From: Microbispora triticiradicis
Lineage (GTDB): Bacteria; Actinomycetota; Actinomycetes; Streptosporangiales; Streptosporangiaceae
NCBI GenBank assembly: GCA_003260025.2
Contig: QFZU02000014.1
Coordinates: 1 to 64,000 of the forward strand
Length of the DNA: 64,000 nt
Direction of reading: 5' to 3'
In this document: one piece after another, positions 8,783 to 17,002 of the stretch
Position numbering within the stretch: position 1 is the first letter of the stretch
Layout of the letters: each line of letters opens with the position of its first letter
Position numbers and translations under genes: made by a program
Notes under the pieces: model-generated
What the model saw: only the letters and a program-made list of their open reading frames with translations
Database searches by the model: none
Told to the model about the DNA's origin: nothing

Positions 8783-9310
8783 ATGCGTTTCGTCCTCGAC
8801 CCGGAGATGACCCCCGAGCTCTTCGAGCAGCTCCTGCTCTGCTGGACGGAGGTGACCAACGCGGACGGCGCCGTCGGCTTCGTGCCTCCCGTGACGCCGG
8901 ACGTCATCAGGCCGACGGCGGAGAAGGCGTTCGCCCGGACCCGCTCCGCCGGTGGGCCGGGAGCCCCGGACAGCCTCCTCGCCGGGTTCGGCGACGACGG
9001 CGAGGTCGCCGCCTGGCTCATCCTGGCCGACAACGACTCGCGCCTGCGGGCGCACTGGCGGTGGGTGCTGCGGGTCATGGTCCACCCCAAGCACCAGGGC
9101 AAGGGGTACGGCCGGGCCCTGCTGAGCGCGGCCGACGACGCCGCGCGGTCCCTCGGCCTGGAGGCGCTGCAGCTCACCTGCCGCGGCGGCACCGGGGTGG
9201 ACGCCTTCTACGCGAGCGCGGGCTACCGGGAGGTCGGCCGGGTGCCCCGCTCGATCCGGCTGGCGCCCGGCGACGAGCGGGACGAGATCTACATGCTCCG
9301 GTGGCTCTGA
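8783..9310 (+). CDS. GNAT-family N-acetyltransferase
   Basis: A 175-residue acetyltransferase. The acetyl-CoA binding motif A is visible as VMVHPKHQGKGYGRALLS near residues 98-115, followed by motif B in DAFYASAGYREVGR. The ATG at 8783 is preferred to a GTG seven codons upstream because that one would start within 10 bases of the previous stop. It may be co-transcribed with the SDR/methyltransferase pair. Substrate unknown. Confidence 0.85.
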   Translation: MRFVLDPEMTPELFEQLLLCWTEVTNADGAVGFVPPVTPDVIRPTAEKAFARTRSAGGPGAPDSLLAGFGDDGEVAAWLILADNDSRLRAHWRWVLRVMVHPKHQGKGYGRALLSAADDAARSLGLEALQLTCRGGTGVDAFYASAGYREVGRVPRSIRLAPGDERDEIYMLRWL

Positions 9311-9326
9311 ATCCTTGGCCCAATGC

Positions 9327-9872
9327 TTAGGCCGGCGCCGCGAGAGCGGTCTCGAACGCGGCATAGGCTGCGTTACTGAACAGTACGAACCGCACCTCGC
9401 GGACGGCTGACCCGGCCTGCCGCACGGTGCTCATCTGTACGGTGGCCATCCGTACGGTGGTCAGCGCGATGCGGGCGGCGTCCTCCATCGGCCACCGGTA
9501 GACCCCGGTGGAGATGGCGGGGAAGGCCACGGTGGCGGCGCCCAACCGGTCGGCGACGGCCAGCGACTCCCGATAGCAGGAGGCGAGCAGATGGGATCGG
9601 TCCTCATCCGGCGAGTACACGGGCCCGACCGTGTGGATCACCCATCGGGCGGGCAGCCGTCCGGCGGTGGTCTCGACGGCCTGCCCGGCCGGCAGTCCCC
9701 GGCCGTACCGGGAGGCACGCAGCGCCCGGCACTCCTCCAGGATCGCCGGACCGCCGCGCCGGTGGATGGCCCCGTCCACGCCTCCGCCGCCCAGCAGGGA
9801 CGAGTTGGCCGCGTTGACGATCGCGTCGACCCGCTGCTCGGTGATGTCTCCCTCGACCAGAACGATGTTCAT
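9327..9872 (-). CDS. Macrodomain ADP-ribose hydrolase (O-acetyl-ADP-ribose deacetylase type)
   Basis: A 181-residue MacroD-type protein. The substrate-loop signature VDAIVNAANSSLLGGGGVDGAIHRRGG is at the N-terminus and the second loop VAFPAISTGVYRWPMEDAARIA near residues 115-135. Family members remove ADP-ribose from proteins or deacetylate O-acetyl-ADP-ribose. The ATG at 9872 has AGAGAGG 8 bases upstream; an in-frame GTG at 9881 overlaps that site. The gene reads divergently from a BlaI-type repressor gene, and the operator dyads lie directly against its ribosome site. Confidence 0.9.
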   Translation of the reverse strand: MNIVLVEGDITEQRVDAIVNAANSSLLGGGGVDGAIHRRGGPAILEECRALRASRYGRGLPAGQAVETTAGRLPARWVIHTVGPVYSPDEDRSHLLASCYRESLAVADRLGAATVAFPAISTGVYRWPMEDAARIALTTVRMATVQMSTVRQAGSAVREVRFVLFSNAAYAAFETALAAPA

Positions 9873-9885
9873 GTGCGTCACCTCT

Positions 9886-9913
9886 CTACAGGACGTAGTA
9901 CTACCCCAGGTAG
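9886..9913. promoter_or_regulatory. Tandem dyad operator of the BlaI/MecI type
   Basis: Two copies of CTAC-N5-GTAG lie at 9886-9898 and 9901-9913, with a palindromic GTAGTACTAC where they meet. BlaI/MecI repressors bind TAC/GTA-type dyads of this kind. The element spans the gap between the divergent macrodomain gene and the blaI-like gene, ending 10 bases before the latter's start. It is well placed for autorepression and for control of the macrodomain gene. Confidence 0.7.
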
Positions 9914-9923
9914 CCTTGGAGGT

Positions 9924-10280
9924 GTGAAGGGACTGGGAGAGCTCGAACGCAGCATCATGGACATTCTCTGGGCGGAGAACGCGCCGCTCACGGCCCGCGA
10001 GGTCGGGCGTCTCATCGAGGACCGCGATCTCGCGCCGACGACCGTGATGACCGTGCTCGACCGGCTCTCCCGCAAGGGGTTCCTCACCCGCACCCGGGAC
10101 GGGCGGGCCTGGCGCTACCAGCCCGCCGCGAGCCGCGACGCGTACGTCGCCGAGCTGATGCTCGAAGCGCTCGACATGACCGGCGACCGGGACGCGGCGC
10201 TGACCCGCTTCGCCCAGGCCGTCTCCGGCACGGAGGCCGAGATCCTCCGGAAAGCGCTCACGGAGCTGGGGGAAGAGTGA
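9924..10280 (+). CDS. BlaI/MecI/CopY-family transcriptional repressor
   Basis: A 118-residue winged-helix repressor with the family core LGELERSIMDILW, then LAPTTVMTVLDRLSRKGFL (recognition helix and wing). The C-terminal part forms the dimerisation and cleavage region. The GTG at 9924 is the only sensible start; its GGAGG is only one base away, so the mRNA may be leaderless. The next gene, an M56-like metallopeptidase, overlaps by 4 bp. In the Bla/Mec paradigm the peptidase inactivates the repressor on a cell-envelope signal. Confidence 0.9.
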   Translation: MKGLGELERSIMDILWAENAPLTAREVGRLIEDRDLAPTTVMTVLDRLSRKGFLTRTRDGRAWRYQPAASRDAYVAELMLEALDMTGDRDAALTRFAQAVSGTEAEILRKALTELGEE

Positions 10281-11203
10281 TCGCGGCGGCGGTCTTAGCC
10301 GCGCTCGCGACGACCTGCGCGCTGGCCGCGTGGCGGCTGACCTTCGCGCGCTGGACCTGGCGCGCCCCGCGCACGGCGATCCTGCTCTGGCAGTCCCTCG
10401 GGGTGACGTGGGGCCTCGCCTCCACCGGCGCTCTGCTCGCCTTCGCCCTCGGCCCGTACGGCAAGGGGGTCGTGCACGGCCTGGCCGAGTTCCTGGCGGG
10501 TTTCCTGGCGAGCGTGGGGTCCAGCGTGCGCGACCCGTACGACATGGTCCGGCTGGCCGCGCTGATCGCGGGCCTGTCGCTGCTCGCGGTGCTGGTGGCC
10601 CTGCCGCTCGCGGCGGGGGCGCAGACGCTGCGGGCCCGCCGCAGGCACCGGCTGCTGCTCGCGCTGGTGGCCAGGGACGAACCGGCCGTGCCCGGCGTGC
10701 GGGTGGTCGACTTCCCCGGCGCCGCCGCGTACTGCCTGCCCGGGCTGAAGTCGCAGGTGGTGATCAGTGACGGCACCCTGCACCTGCTGTCGTCCGCCGA
10801 GCTGGAGGCCGTGCTCGCGCACGAGGCCGCGCACGTGCGCGAACGCCACGACCTGGTGCTGCTGCCGTTCGCCGCGCTGCGCCGCGCCCTGCCGTGGTCG
10901 AAGCTGGTGCGCGACGCGCAGGCGTCGGTCGAGCTGCTGATCGAGATGGCCGCCGACGACCGCGCCCGCCGGCGTTGCTGCCCCCGCAGGCTGGCCACGG
11001 CCCTGCTGCGGTTCGGCACCTCGGCCGCGCTGCCCACGCCGCAGGGCGCGCTGGGGGCGTCCGCGTCGTCCAGCGTGATGGCCAGGGTCGACCGGCTCGT
11101 GCGTCCCGAGATGTCGCTTCCCCCCGCGCAGCGCTTCCTGATCCTGACCGGGTCGGTGGTGCTCGCGACCAGCGCGCCGCTGCTCTGGCTGCTCCCCGGC
11201 TGA
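10277..11203 (+). CDS. M56/M48-type membrane metallopeptidase (BlaR1-like partner)
   Basis: A 308-residue integral membrane protease. Hydrophobic helices occur near residues 1-12, 35-60, 90-115 and at the C-terminus (285-305). The zinc site HEAAH lies near residue 182 within LEAVLAHEAAHVRERHD, with a distal acidic ligand region later. There is no penicillin-binding sensor domain, unlike true BlaR1. Codon 7 (10295-10297) is a rare TTA. It is coupled to the BlaI-like gene by a 4-bp overlap and probably triggers loss of that repressor; the signal is unknown. Confidence 0.88.
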   Translation: MIAAAVLAALATTCALAAWRLTFARWTWRAPRTAILLWQSLGVTWGLASTGALLAFALGPYGKGVVHGLAEFLAGFLASVGSSVRDPYDMVRLAALIAGLSLLAVLVALPLAAGAQTLRARRRHRLLLALVARDEPAVPGVRVVDFPGAAAYCLPGLKSQVVISDGTLHLLSSAELEAVLAHEAAHVRERHDLVLLPFAALRRALPWSKLVRDAQASVELLIEMAADDRARRRCCPRRLATALLRFGTSAALPTPQGALGASASSSVMARVDRLVRPEMSLPPAQRFLILTGSVVLATSAPLLWLLPG

Positions 11204-11269
11204 GACCGCCTCCCGGCCCGACCGTTCTCTGACCAACGCTTGGGTGTTAGCTGAAGTTAGTCACTCAGT

Positions 11270-11281
11270 TTGCAATTGCAA
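11270..11281. promoter_or_regulatory. 12-bp perfect palindrome, likely XRE-regulator operator
   Basis: TTGCAATTGCAA is a perfect palindrome 23 bases ahead of the XRE-family gene. Its position fits autoregulation by that helix-turn-helix protein, but no binding evidence can be read from sequence alone. Confidence 0.5.
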
Positions 11282-11304
11282 GCAGTGCGATGCAGACTGG
11301 GGAC

Positions 11305-11739
11305 ATGGAACTGCCCAAGGTCGGCTCGCTCGGTGAGTACATCCGCCAGCAGCGGCAGCAGGCGAAGATCTCGCTCCGCCAGCTCGCCGCGCAGGCCGGC
11401 GTGTCGAACCCTTACCTGAGCCAGGTCGAACGGGGCTTGCGCAAGCCGAGCGCGGAGATACTGAACCAGATCGCCAAGGGTCTGCACATCTCCGCCCAGG
11501 CGCTGTACGTCCAGGCCGGCCTCATCGAGGACCGCGAGCCGCACAGCGACGTGCTGGCCGCGATCCGGGCCGACGTGGCACTCACCTCGCGGCAACGCCA
11601 GGTGCTCGTCGATATCTACGAGTCGTTCCGCAAGGAGAACCGGGCCGGCGCCGCGCAGCCGCCGCAATCGGCCGCGCATCTCGGGGACGACCCGGTTCCC
11701 TCGCGTGACGGCTTGACGCCGGATTCGCAGGAAGGATAA
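11305..11739 (+). CDS. XRE-family helix-turn-helix regulator (Rv0474-like)
   Basis: A 144-residue protein with an N-terminal HTH_3 domain: LGEYIRQQRQQAKISLRQLA, then AGVSNPYLSQVERGLRKPS as the recognition helix. The C-terminal tail is hydrophilic. The ATG at 11305 is chosen; an ATG five codons upstream is possible. In M. tuberculosis the same kind of regulator (Rv0474) directly precedes hbhA (Rv0475), and here it is 3 bases from an HbhA-like gene. It probably controls itself and that gene. Confidence 0.88.
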   Translation: MELPKVGSLGEYIRQQRQQAKISLRQLAAQAGVSNPYLSQVERGLRKPSAEILNQIAKGLHISAQALYVQAGLIEDREPHSDVLAAIRADVALTSRQRQVLVDIYESFRKENRAGAAQPPQSAAHLGDDPVPSRDGLTPDSQEG

Positions 11740-11742
11740 CCC

Positions 11743-12129
11743 ATGACCACCATCGTCACCCAGGCCAAGAAGATCACCGAGAGCAAGCCGTTCTACGCCC
11801 TCACCGGGGCCGGCGACTTCGCCGTGGAGAAGGCCCGCGCCTACGCCTCCACGGTGCAGGACAGGGCCGAGACCGTCGCGCGCGAGCTGCCGGAGAAGGC
11901 CCGGGGCTACGCCGACGCCGCCGCCACGCAGATCAACCGCTTGTACGACGACCTCGCCACCCGTGGCCGCAAGGTCGTCAGCCGGGTGAGCGGCGAGGCC
12001 GCGCTGGAGCTCACCGAGGTCTCGGAGACCGCCGAGCCGGCGATCGCCGCCGAGGTCACCAGCGGGACCACCACCGGGAAGCGGACCACGGGCGGCCGCA
12101 CCCGCGCCACCACCGCGAACCGCGGCTGA
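11743..12129 (+). CDS. HbhA-like (heparin-binding haemagglutinin homologue) coiled-coil protein
   Basis: A 128-residue protein starting 3 bases after the XRE gene. The N-terminal two thirds are amphipathic helix (LTGAGDFAVEKARAYASTV, then ARELPEKARGYADAAATQI), matching the helical region of mycobacterial HbhA. The C-terminus is Thr/Arg/Gly-rich, whereas mycobacterial HbhA ends in Lys/Ala/Pro repeats that bind heparin. The adhesin role is therefore not implied; HbhA homologues outside pathogens are thought to act at membranes or in lipid-body biology. Confidence 0.75.
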   Translation: MTTIVTQAKKITESKPFYALTGAGDFAVEKARAYASTVQDRAETVARELPEKARGYADAAATQINRLYDDLATRGRKVVSRVSGEAALELTEVSETAEPAIAAEVTSGTTTGKRTTGGRTRATTANRG

Positions 12130-12155
12130 CCTTCCGCCCACGCCGGCGACACCGG

Positions 12156-12184
12156 GGCCCGCCTTCCCCTGGGGGAGGCGGGCC
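12156..12184 (+). terminator. Terminator after the HbhA-like gene
   Basis: A 9-bp stem, ggcccgcct (12156-12164) pairing with aggcgggcc (12176-12184), lies 27 bases after the stop codon. Confidence 0.65.
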
Positions 12185-12260
12185 GCCGCCGTCCACGCCA
12201 CCTGTCGGCGGCGCCCATTAGTCTTGGGGTCGTCGGCCACCTTGACCATGCGGAGAACCA

Positions 12261-12590
12261 ATGTTCGGGCTCCACGGAATCCTCTCCATCATCTTCTGGC
12301 TGCTCGCCCTGGCGGCCTTCCTGCTGTGCGTCGTGGCGCTGGTCCACGCCGTGCGCATCCCGGCCCGGGCCTTCCCCGCGGCGGGCAAGCAGACCAAGCA
12401 GCTCTGGCTGATCATCCTCGGCTTCGCGACGTTGTTCACCTTCGCCGCGGCGGTCCAGTACCTGGGCGCGCTGAGCATCTTCACGATCGCGGCGGTCATC
12501 GCGGCGGGCATCTACCTCGCCGACGTGAAGCCCGCGGTCAACGAGCACAAGGGCGGCGGCGGCAACCAGGGGCCGTACGGACCCTGGTGA
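12261..12590 (+). CDS. DUF2516 small membrane protein (Rv0476-like)
   Basis: A 109-residue protein with three hydrophobic helices (about 5-30, 52-70 and 74-92) and a Gly-rich hydrophilic tail ending GPYGPW. The family DUF2516 follows hbhA in M. tuberculosis (Rv0476), as here. Function unknown. It converges on corA with only 13 bases between the two stops. Confidence 0.85.
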   Translation: MFGLHGILSIIFWLLALAAFLLCVVALVHAVRIPARAFPAAGKQTKQLWLIILGFATLFTFAAAVQYLGALSIFTIAAVIAAGIYLADVKPAVNEHKGGGGNQGPYGPW

Positions 12591-12603
12591 CGGGGGCGGC
12601 GCC

Positions 12604-13575
12604 TCAGAGCCAGTCGCGCGCCCGGAACACCCGGTAGAGCGTGGCGGAGGCGACGACGATCAGCACGCTGGACGTCCAGAAGCCCCAGTGATGCCCGAAG
12701 CCGGGGAACGGGATGTTCTGGCCGTAGAATCCCGTGATCAAGGTCGGCACCGCGATGATCGCGGCCCAGCTGGTCACCCGCTTCATGATCAGGTTCATCC
12801 TGTTGCCCTGCATGGTCAGCTGCGTCTCGCGGATGTTGCCCACCAGGTCGCGCAGCGACTCGGTCCACTCGGTGGCGCGCAGCACCTGGTCGTACACGTC
12901 CTGGAAGTACGGCGCCATCTCCCCGTCGCCGACCATGCCGTTTCGGCGCAGAAGCGTGTTCACCGCCTCCCGCATGGGCATCACGACCCGGCGGAGCGTG
13001 ACCAGGCTCTTGCGCAGCTCGAACGTGCGCCGCTGCTCCTCCCGGCTCACCGGCCGCTCGCCGAAGACCGTGTCCTCCAGGTCCTCCACCTGCTCGTCCA
13101 TCGCCTCGACGGTCGCGAAGTGGCTGTCCACCACGTAGTCGAGCAGGCCGTGCAGGAGGAACGCGACGCCGTGCCGGGCGAGGTCCGCCCCCTCGTCCCA
13201 GCGCCGCATCACCTCCTCTACGGAGAACGCGTCCGACTGCCGCACGGTGACCAGCGCGTTCGAGGTGATGAAGGCGGCGGCGTCGGCGACCCGCACCTCG
13301 CCGGTCCCGACGTCGAAAGCGGACGCGTAGACGCTCAGGAACATGTGGCCGTCGTAGACGTCCAGCTTGGGCCGCTGCCGGCGTTGCAGCGCGTCCTCCA
13401 CCGCCAGGGCGTGCAGCCCGAGCTCCTCGCTGATCGCGTGGAGGTCCTCCTCGGTGGGGTCGCACATGTCGAACCACACCACGGCCGCCGGATCCCTGAC
13501 GTGCTCGGAGACGTCGGCGACCGGAAAGCCCTCGGCCTCCAGGACGCCGTTCCGGTACAACCGGGTGTGTCCCAT
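12604..13575 (-). CDS. corA: CorA-family magnesium/divalent cation channel
   Basis: A 323-residue protein of normal CorA length. A soluble N-terminal funnel domain with long helices is followed by two C-terminal membrane helices (about 265-285 and 298-318). The pore motif between them reads YGQN instead of the classic GMN, a variant found in other actinobacterial members of the superfamily. Start at the ATG 13575 (MGHTRLYRNG). It reads away from the DUF2207 gene. Confidence 0.9.
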   Translation of the reverse strand: MGHTRLYRNGVLEAEGFPVADVSEHVRDPAAVVWFDMCDPTEEDLHAISEELGLHALAVEDALQRRQRPKLDVYDGHMFLSVYASAFDVGTGEVRVADAAAFITSNALVTVRQSDAFSVEEVMRRWDEGADLARHGVAFLLHGLLDYVVDSHFATVEAMDEQVEDLEDTVFGERPVSREEQRRTFELRKSLVTLRRVVMPMREAVNTLLRRNGMVGDGEMAPYFQDVYDQVLRATEWTESLRDLVGNIRETQLTMQGNRMNLIMKRVTSWAAIIAVPTLITGFYGQNIPFPGFGHHWGFWTSSVLIVVASATLYRVFRARDWL

Positions 13576-13635
13576 GGACGGTAACCCTACCGACCCCGCG
13601 AAACGTGTCGGATGGGACCGATAAGGTTTCGGCTC

Positions 13636-15300
13636 ATGCTGGATCTCGCGCGCCGGCTCGGACCGGCGGCACTGCTCGCCGCCCTCGCCGTCCTCGCCGT
13701 CTCCCCCGCGCACGCCTCGCCCGCACCCGCTCAGCCCGCACGCGCCGCGGCGGCACCGGCCGACAAGGACGAGGTGACCCTGGAGCTCCGCCGGGACGGC
13801 GTGCTCCACGTGAAGGAGACGGTCACCCCCGCCGGCGGGACCGTGCGGCGCACGCCGATCACCCGCACCCGCTTCGACGACGGCCACGACCGCGTCTACC
13901 GCCTCTCCAACGTCAAGGGCGGCTCGTACGACGGGGAGACCCTGACGTTCGGCGGCACGGTCGAGTACGACGTGACCGGCGCCGTCTCGCCCGTCGCCGA
14001 CGGCGGCGAGGAACTGCGCTGGTTCGCGGTGTCCGGCCCCGTGCGGGACGCGGTGGTGACCGTGACCGGCCCGGGCAGGGTGCAGAACCTGTCCTGCTTC
14101 GCGGGCGAGCCCGGCGCGGCCACGGCCTGCACCGGCGCGTCGGTCGACGAGACGGGCGCCACCGCCACCTTCGAGCAGCAGGACCTCCGGCAGGGCCAGA
14201 CGCTCACCGTCGTCGTCGGCTATCCGAAGGGCGCGACGGGCGCGGCCCCGATCCTGGAGCGCAGGTTCGAGCTGTCCAACGCGTTCGCGCTGAACGCGGT
14301 GACCGGCGGGTCGCTCGCGGCGCTGCTGGTCCTGCTGCTGGGCGGCGTGGGGCTGCTGTACTGGACGCGCGGGCGCGACGCCCGGGTGATCGGCAGCGAG
14401 ACGGCCGGCACCGGGACGACAGGCGACTGGCTGACCCAGGTCAGCGGCCACGGCGGGCGCTTCACCCCGCCGGACGGGGTGCGGCCAGGGCAGATCGGCA
14501 CGCTGGTCGACGAGCAGGCCGACGTGGTCGACGTGACCGCGACCCTCGTGGACCTCGCCGTGCGCGGCTTCCTGCGGATCGACGAGCAGCCCCGGCAGAC
14601 GTACGAGTCCCCCGACTGGTGCCTGGTCAAGCTGCCCGGAGCCCCGATCGGCGACCTGCTCCCCTACGAGCGCGCGCTCTGGGACGCGGTCTTCGACGGC
14701 CGCGACAGGGTGCTGCTGTCCCAGCTGCACGGGTCCTTCGCCACCCGCCTCACGGCGGTGCGCGACGCGCTCTACCAGGACGTGGTGGACCAGGGCTGGT
14801 TCGCCCGGCGGCCCGACTCGGTGCGGTCGCGCTGGACCACCCTCGGAGTGGTCGTGCTCGCGCTCGGGGTGGTCGCCACGGTCCTGCTCGCCTGGTTCAC
14901 GTCGTACGGCCTGCTGGGACCGGCTCTGATCATCGCGGGGGCGGCCCTGACCTTCGGCGGCCAGTACATGCCGGCCAAGACCGCCAAGGGCGCCGAGGCG
15001 CTGGCGCACACCCTCGGCTTCCGGGAGTACCTCGCCCACGCGAGCGCCGACGACGTGCCCTCGGACCGCCGGGTGGAGCTGTTCTCCCGCTATCTGCCGT
15101 ACGCGGTGATCTTCGACAACGTGGACCGGTGGGCGGGGATCGTCGGCACGTTCACGGGCGACGGCCGGCAGGCCGACCACCTGTACTGGTACCAGGGACC
15201 GGCGGAGTGGGACCTGTCCAGGTTCGCCGACTCGATGCGGACGTTCACGCTGACCACCTCCGGCGCGATCTCGTCCTCCCGCCAGTTCCGCTCCCTCTGA
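13636..15300 (+). CDS. DUF2207 predicted membrane protein
   Basis: About 554 residues. An N-terminal signal peptide or anchor (LGPAALLAALAVLAVSPAHA, cleavage after AHA likely) leads to an extracellular beta-rich DUF2207 domain (about 45-215). A membrane helix follows near 230-250, then a cytoplasmic region with a winged-helix-like stretch (VDVTATLVDLAVRGFLRI), then one or two further helices near 405-445 and a cytoplasmic tail. The ATG at 13636 is preferred over one eight codons upstream because AAGG precedes it and it places the signal sequence at the N-terminus. Function unknown; an envelope role is likely. Confidence 0.85.
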   Translation: MLDLARRLGPAALLAALAVLAVSPAHASPAPAQPARAAAAPADKDEVTLELRRDGVLHVKETVTPAGGTVRRTPITRTRFDDGHDRVYRLSNVKGGSYDGETLTFGGTVEYDVTGAVSPVADGGEELRWFAVSGPVRDAVVTVTGPGRVQNLSCFAGEPGAATACTGASVDETGATATFEQQDLRQGQTLTVVVGYPKGATGAAPILERRFELSNAFALNAVTGGSLAALLVLLLGGVGLLYWTRGRDARVIGSETAGTGTTGDWLTQVSGHGGRFTPPDGVRPGQIGTLVDEQADVVDVTATLVDLAVRGFLRIDEQPRQTYESPDWCLVKLPGAPIGDLLPYERALWDAVFDGRDRVLLSQLHGSFATRLTAVRDALYQDVVDQGWFARRPDSVRSRWTTLGVVVLALGVVATVLLAWFTSYGLLGPALIIAGAALTFGGQYMPAKTAKGAEALAHTLGFREYLAHASADDVPSDRRVELFSRYLPYAVIFDNVDRWAGIVGTFTGDGRQADHLYWYQGPAEWDLSRFADSMRTFTLTTSGAISSSRQFRSL

Positions 15301-15325
15301 TCCCCCCGCCCCCGGATCGGAGGGC

Positions 15326-15370
15326 GCACTCGGGCGGAGGGCACTCGGGCGGAGGGCACTCGGGCGGGGG
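15326..15370. repeat. Three tandem 15-bp repeats
   Basis: Unit gcactcgggcggagg occurs at 15326-15340 and 15341-15355, with a one-base variant at 15356-15370. The array follows the DUF2207 stop codon. No hairpin or coding frame explains it. Confidence 0.85.
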
Positions 15371-15410
15371 TGAGAAGCGCAGCGGGCAGCGGCTCGGGCG
15401 GCTCAGGCCG

Positions 15411-15491
15411 CTCTCACGCCCGGCGGGGTCGGACGGCGCGGACGCGGACCTCTCTCACGCCTGGCGGGTCAGGCGGCGTGGACGCGGACCT
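15411..15491. repeat. Imperfect 40-bp duplication covering the 3' end of the asparaginase gene
   Basis: Copy 1 (15411-15451) and copy 2 (15452-15491) lie head to tail and share ctctcacgcc, an ending gacgcggacct and most bases between. Copy 2 contains the asparaginase stop codon (15469-15471). In copy 1 the corresponding triplet is tcg instead of tca, so it would not be a stop. It looks like a recent slippage duplication of the gene end. Confidence 0.75.
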
Positions 15492-16410
15492 CCCCGACCG
15501 GGACGCCGCCGCCGAACAGCGGCGTGGTCGCGAGCCCGGCGAACTCGGGGGCGTCGATCCCGGCCGCGCGCAGGGCGGCGACGGTGACCGGCACGCGGGC
15601 CCGCCCGCCGCCGTCCACGATCTTCACGGCGCCGGCCCGGCCCTCGGCGTCGGCGAAGGCGTCGAATGCCTCCGCGCCCGACTTCACCAGCAGCCCGGGA
15701 ACGGCCCGCATCAGCAGGGCCTCGGCCCGGGTCGTGCCGCTCGTCCACTCGGGGTGCGCGCGCATCGCGTCGGCGACGCGCCGCTCCGGGGTGCCGTCCG
15801 GGGCGAGCGTGAGGCGGCGGAAGGCGCGGGCGACCGCCGCCATCGAGACGAAGAACAGCGGCGCCCCGCAGCCGTCCACGCCGGTCGCCGCGACCCGTTC
15901 GCCGGTGAGTTCCTCCACCGTGGTGCGGATCGCGCGCTGCAACGGGTGCCCGGGATGCAGGTAGCCGTCCACCGGCCAGCCGTTGACCACGCAGGTGGCG
16001 AGCATCGCCGCGTGCTTGCCCGAGCAGTTCATGAAGACGCGGCGGGCCTCTCCGTACTGCCGAAGGACCTGACGGCTCGCCTCCTCGTCCAGCGGCAGGT
16101 CCTCGGGGCAGCGCAGGAAGGACTCGTCCAGTCCCGCACCCGCGAGGATCTTCCGTGCGCCGTCGACGTGGAAGGGCTCCCCGCTGTGGCTGGCGGCGGC
16201 CAGCGCGAGCAGTTCCCCCTCCAGCGGCAGGCCGGCCCGGACCATCGCGAGCGCCTGCAGCGGCTTCATCGCGGAGCGGGGCGAGGCGAGACTCGCCGTG
16301 TCCCCGCGCACGAGGGCCGGGGAACCGTCCGCCCCGATCACGTGCACGCGTGCGCGGTGCACGGACTCGACGAACCCCGAACGGACCACCTCTACCACTA
16401 TCTCCGACAT
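15469..16410 (-). CDS. Asparaginase, type II bacterial/Rhizobium-like family
   Basis: A 313-residue enzyme of the Rhizobium etli-type asparaginase family (PF06089), unrelated in fold to E. coli AnsA/AnsB. Conserved blocks include [42 protein letters not shown] and [12 protein letters not shown]. It hydrolyses L-asparagine to aspartate and ammonia. Start at ATG 16410 ([12 protein letters not shown]). It reads divergently from dtd across 45 bases. Its last codons fall in a duplicated 40-bp block. Confidence 0.88.
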   Translation of the reverse strand: MSEIVVEVVRSGFVESVHRARVHVIGADGSPALVRGDTASLASPRSAMKPLQALAMVRAGLPLEGELLALAAASHSGEPFHVDGARKILAGAGLDESFLRCPEDLPLDEEASRQVLRQYGEARRVFMNCSGKHAAMLATCVVNGWPVDGYLHPGHPLQRAIRTTVEELTGERVAATGVDGCGAPLFFVSMAAVARAFRRLTLAPDGTPERRVADAMRAHPEWTSGTTRAEALLMRAVPGLLVKSGAEAFDAFADAEGRAGAVKIVDGGGRARVPVTVAALRAAGIDAPEFAGLATTPLFGGGVPVGEVRVHAA

Positions 16411-16455
16411 GGGGCGCAGTCTACGAAGGCCCGGGACATGGCAGAATCCGGGGGC

Positions 16456-16881
16456 ATGCGTGCCGTCGTACAGCGGGTCAGTTCCGCGTCGGTTGTGGTG
16501 GAGGGGCGTGTCGTCGGAGCGATCGACGAGCCCGGCCTGCTGGTGCTCGTGGGCGTCACCCACACCGACGGGCGGGCCGAGGCGGCGAGGCTCGCCGCCA
16601 AACTGTGGGGGCTGCGAATCCTGCACGGCGAGAAGTCGTGTTCCGACGTCGGCGCCCCGCTGCTCGTCATCAGCCAGTTCACCCTGTACGGCGACGCCCG
16701 CAGGGGCCGCAGGCCCACCTGGCAGTCGGCCGCCCCCGGCCCGGTGGCCGAGCCTCTGGTGGAGGCGGTGGTGGCCGAACTGCGGACGCTCGGCGCGCGG
16801 GTCGAGACGGGCCTCTTCGGCGCCGACATGAAGGTGACCCTCACCAACGACGGCCCGATCACCCTCGTCCTGGACGTCTGA
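16456..16881 (+). CDS. dtd: D-aminoacyl-tRNA deacylase
   Basis: A 141-residue proofreading enzyme that removes D-amino acids from mischarged tRNAs. It starts with the family signature [15 protein letters not shown] and carries the catalytic-site motifs SQFTLYGD (near residue 75) and [11 protein letters not shown] (the Gly-Pro motif that excludes L-residues). Length is exactly typical. Streptomyces places dtd in the same neighbourhood as ygfZ and fur. Confidence 0.95.
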   Translation: MRAVVQRVSSASVVVEGRVVGAIDEPGLLVLVGVTHTDGRAEAARLAAKLWGLRILHGEKSCSDVGAPLLVISQFTLYGDARRGRRPTWQSAAPGPVAEPLVEAVVAELRTLGARVETGLFGADMKVTLTNDGPITLVLDV

Positions 16882-17002
16882 GCCGCTCCGGCACGGGCGC
16901 GGCACGGATACGGCACGAAGCCCGGATTCCGCCCGAGGCGTGATCCTCACCGGCCGAGGGACCGTCCCGGCCGGCGGACGCGGGTGATCGGCAGGGGCGC
17001 CG

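Noticed and set aside
13576-15180. Long minus-strand extension upstream of corA
   Set aside because: It runs antisense through the DUF2207 gene. The corA family start MGHTRLYRNG lies at 13575, so the extension is a shadow.
15326-15370. CRISPR array
   Set aside because: The 15-bp units abut without spacers. No other repeat-spacer pattern or cas gene was seen in the window.
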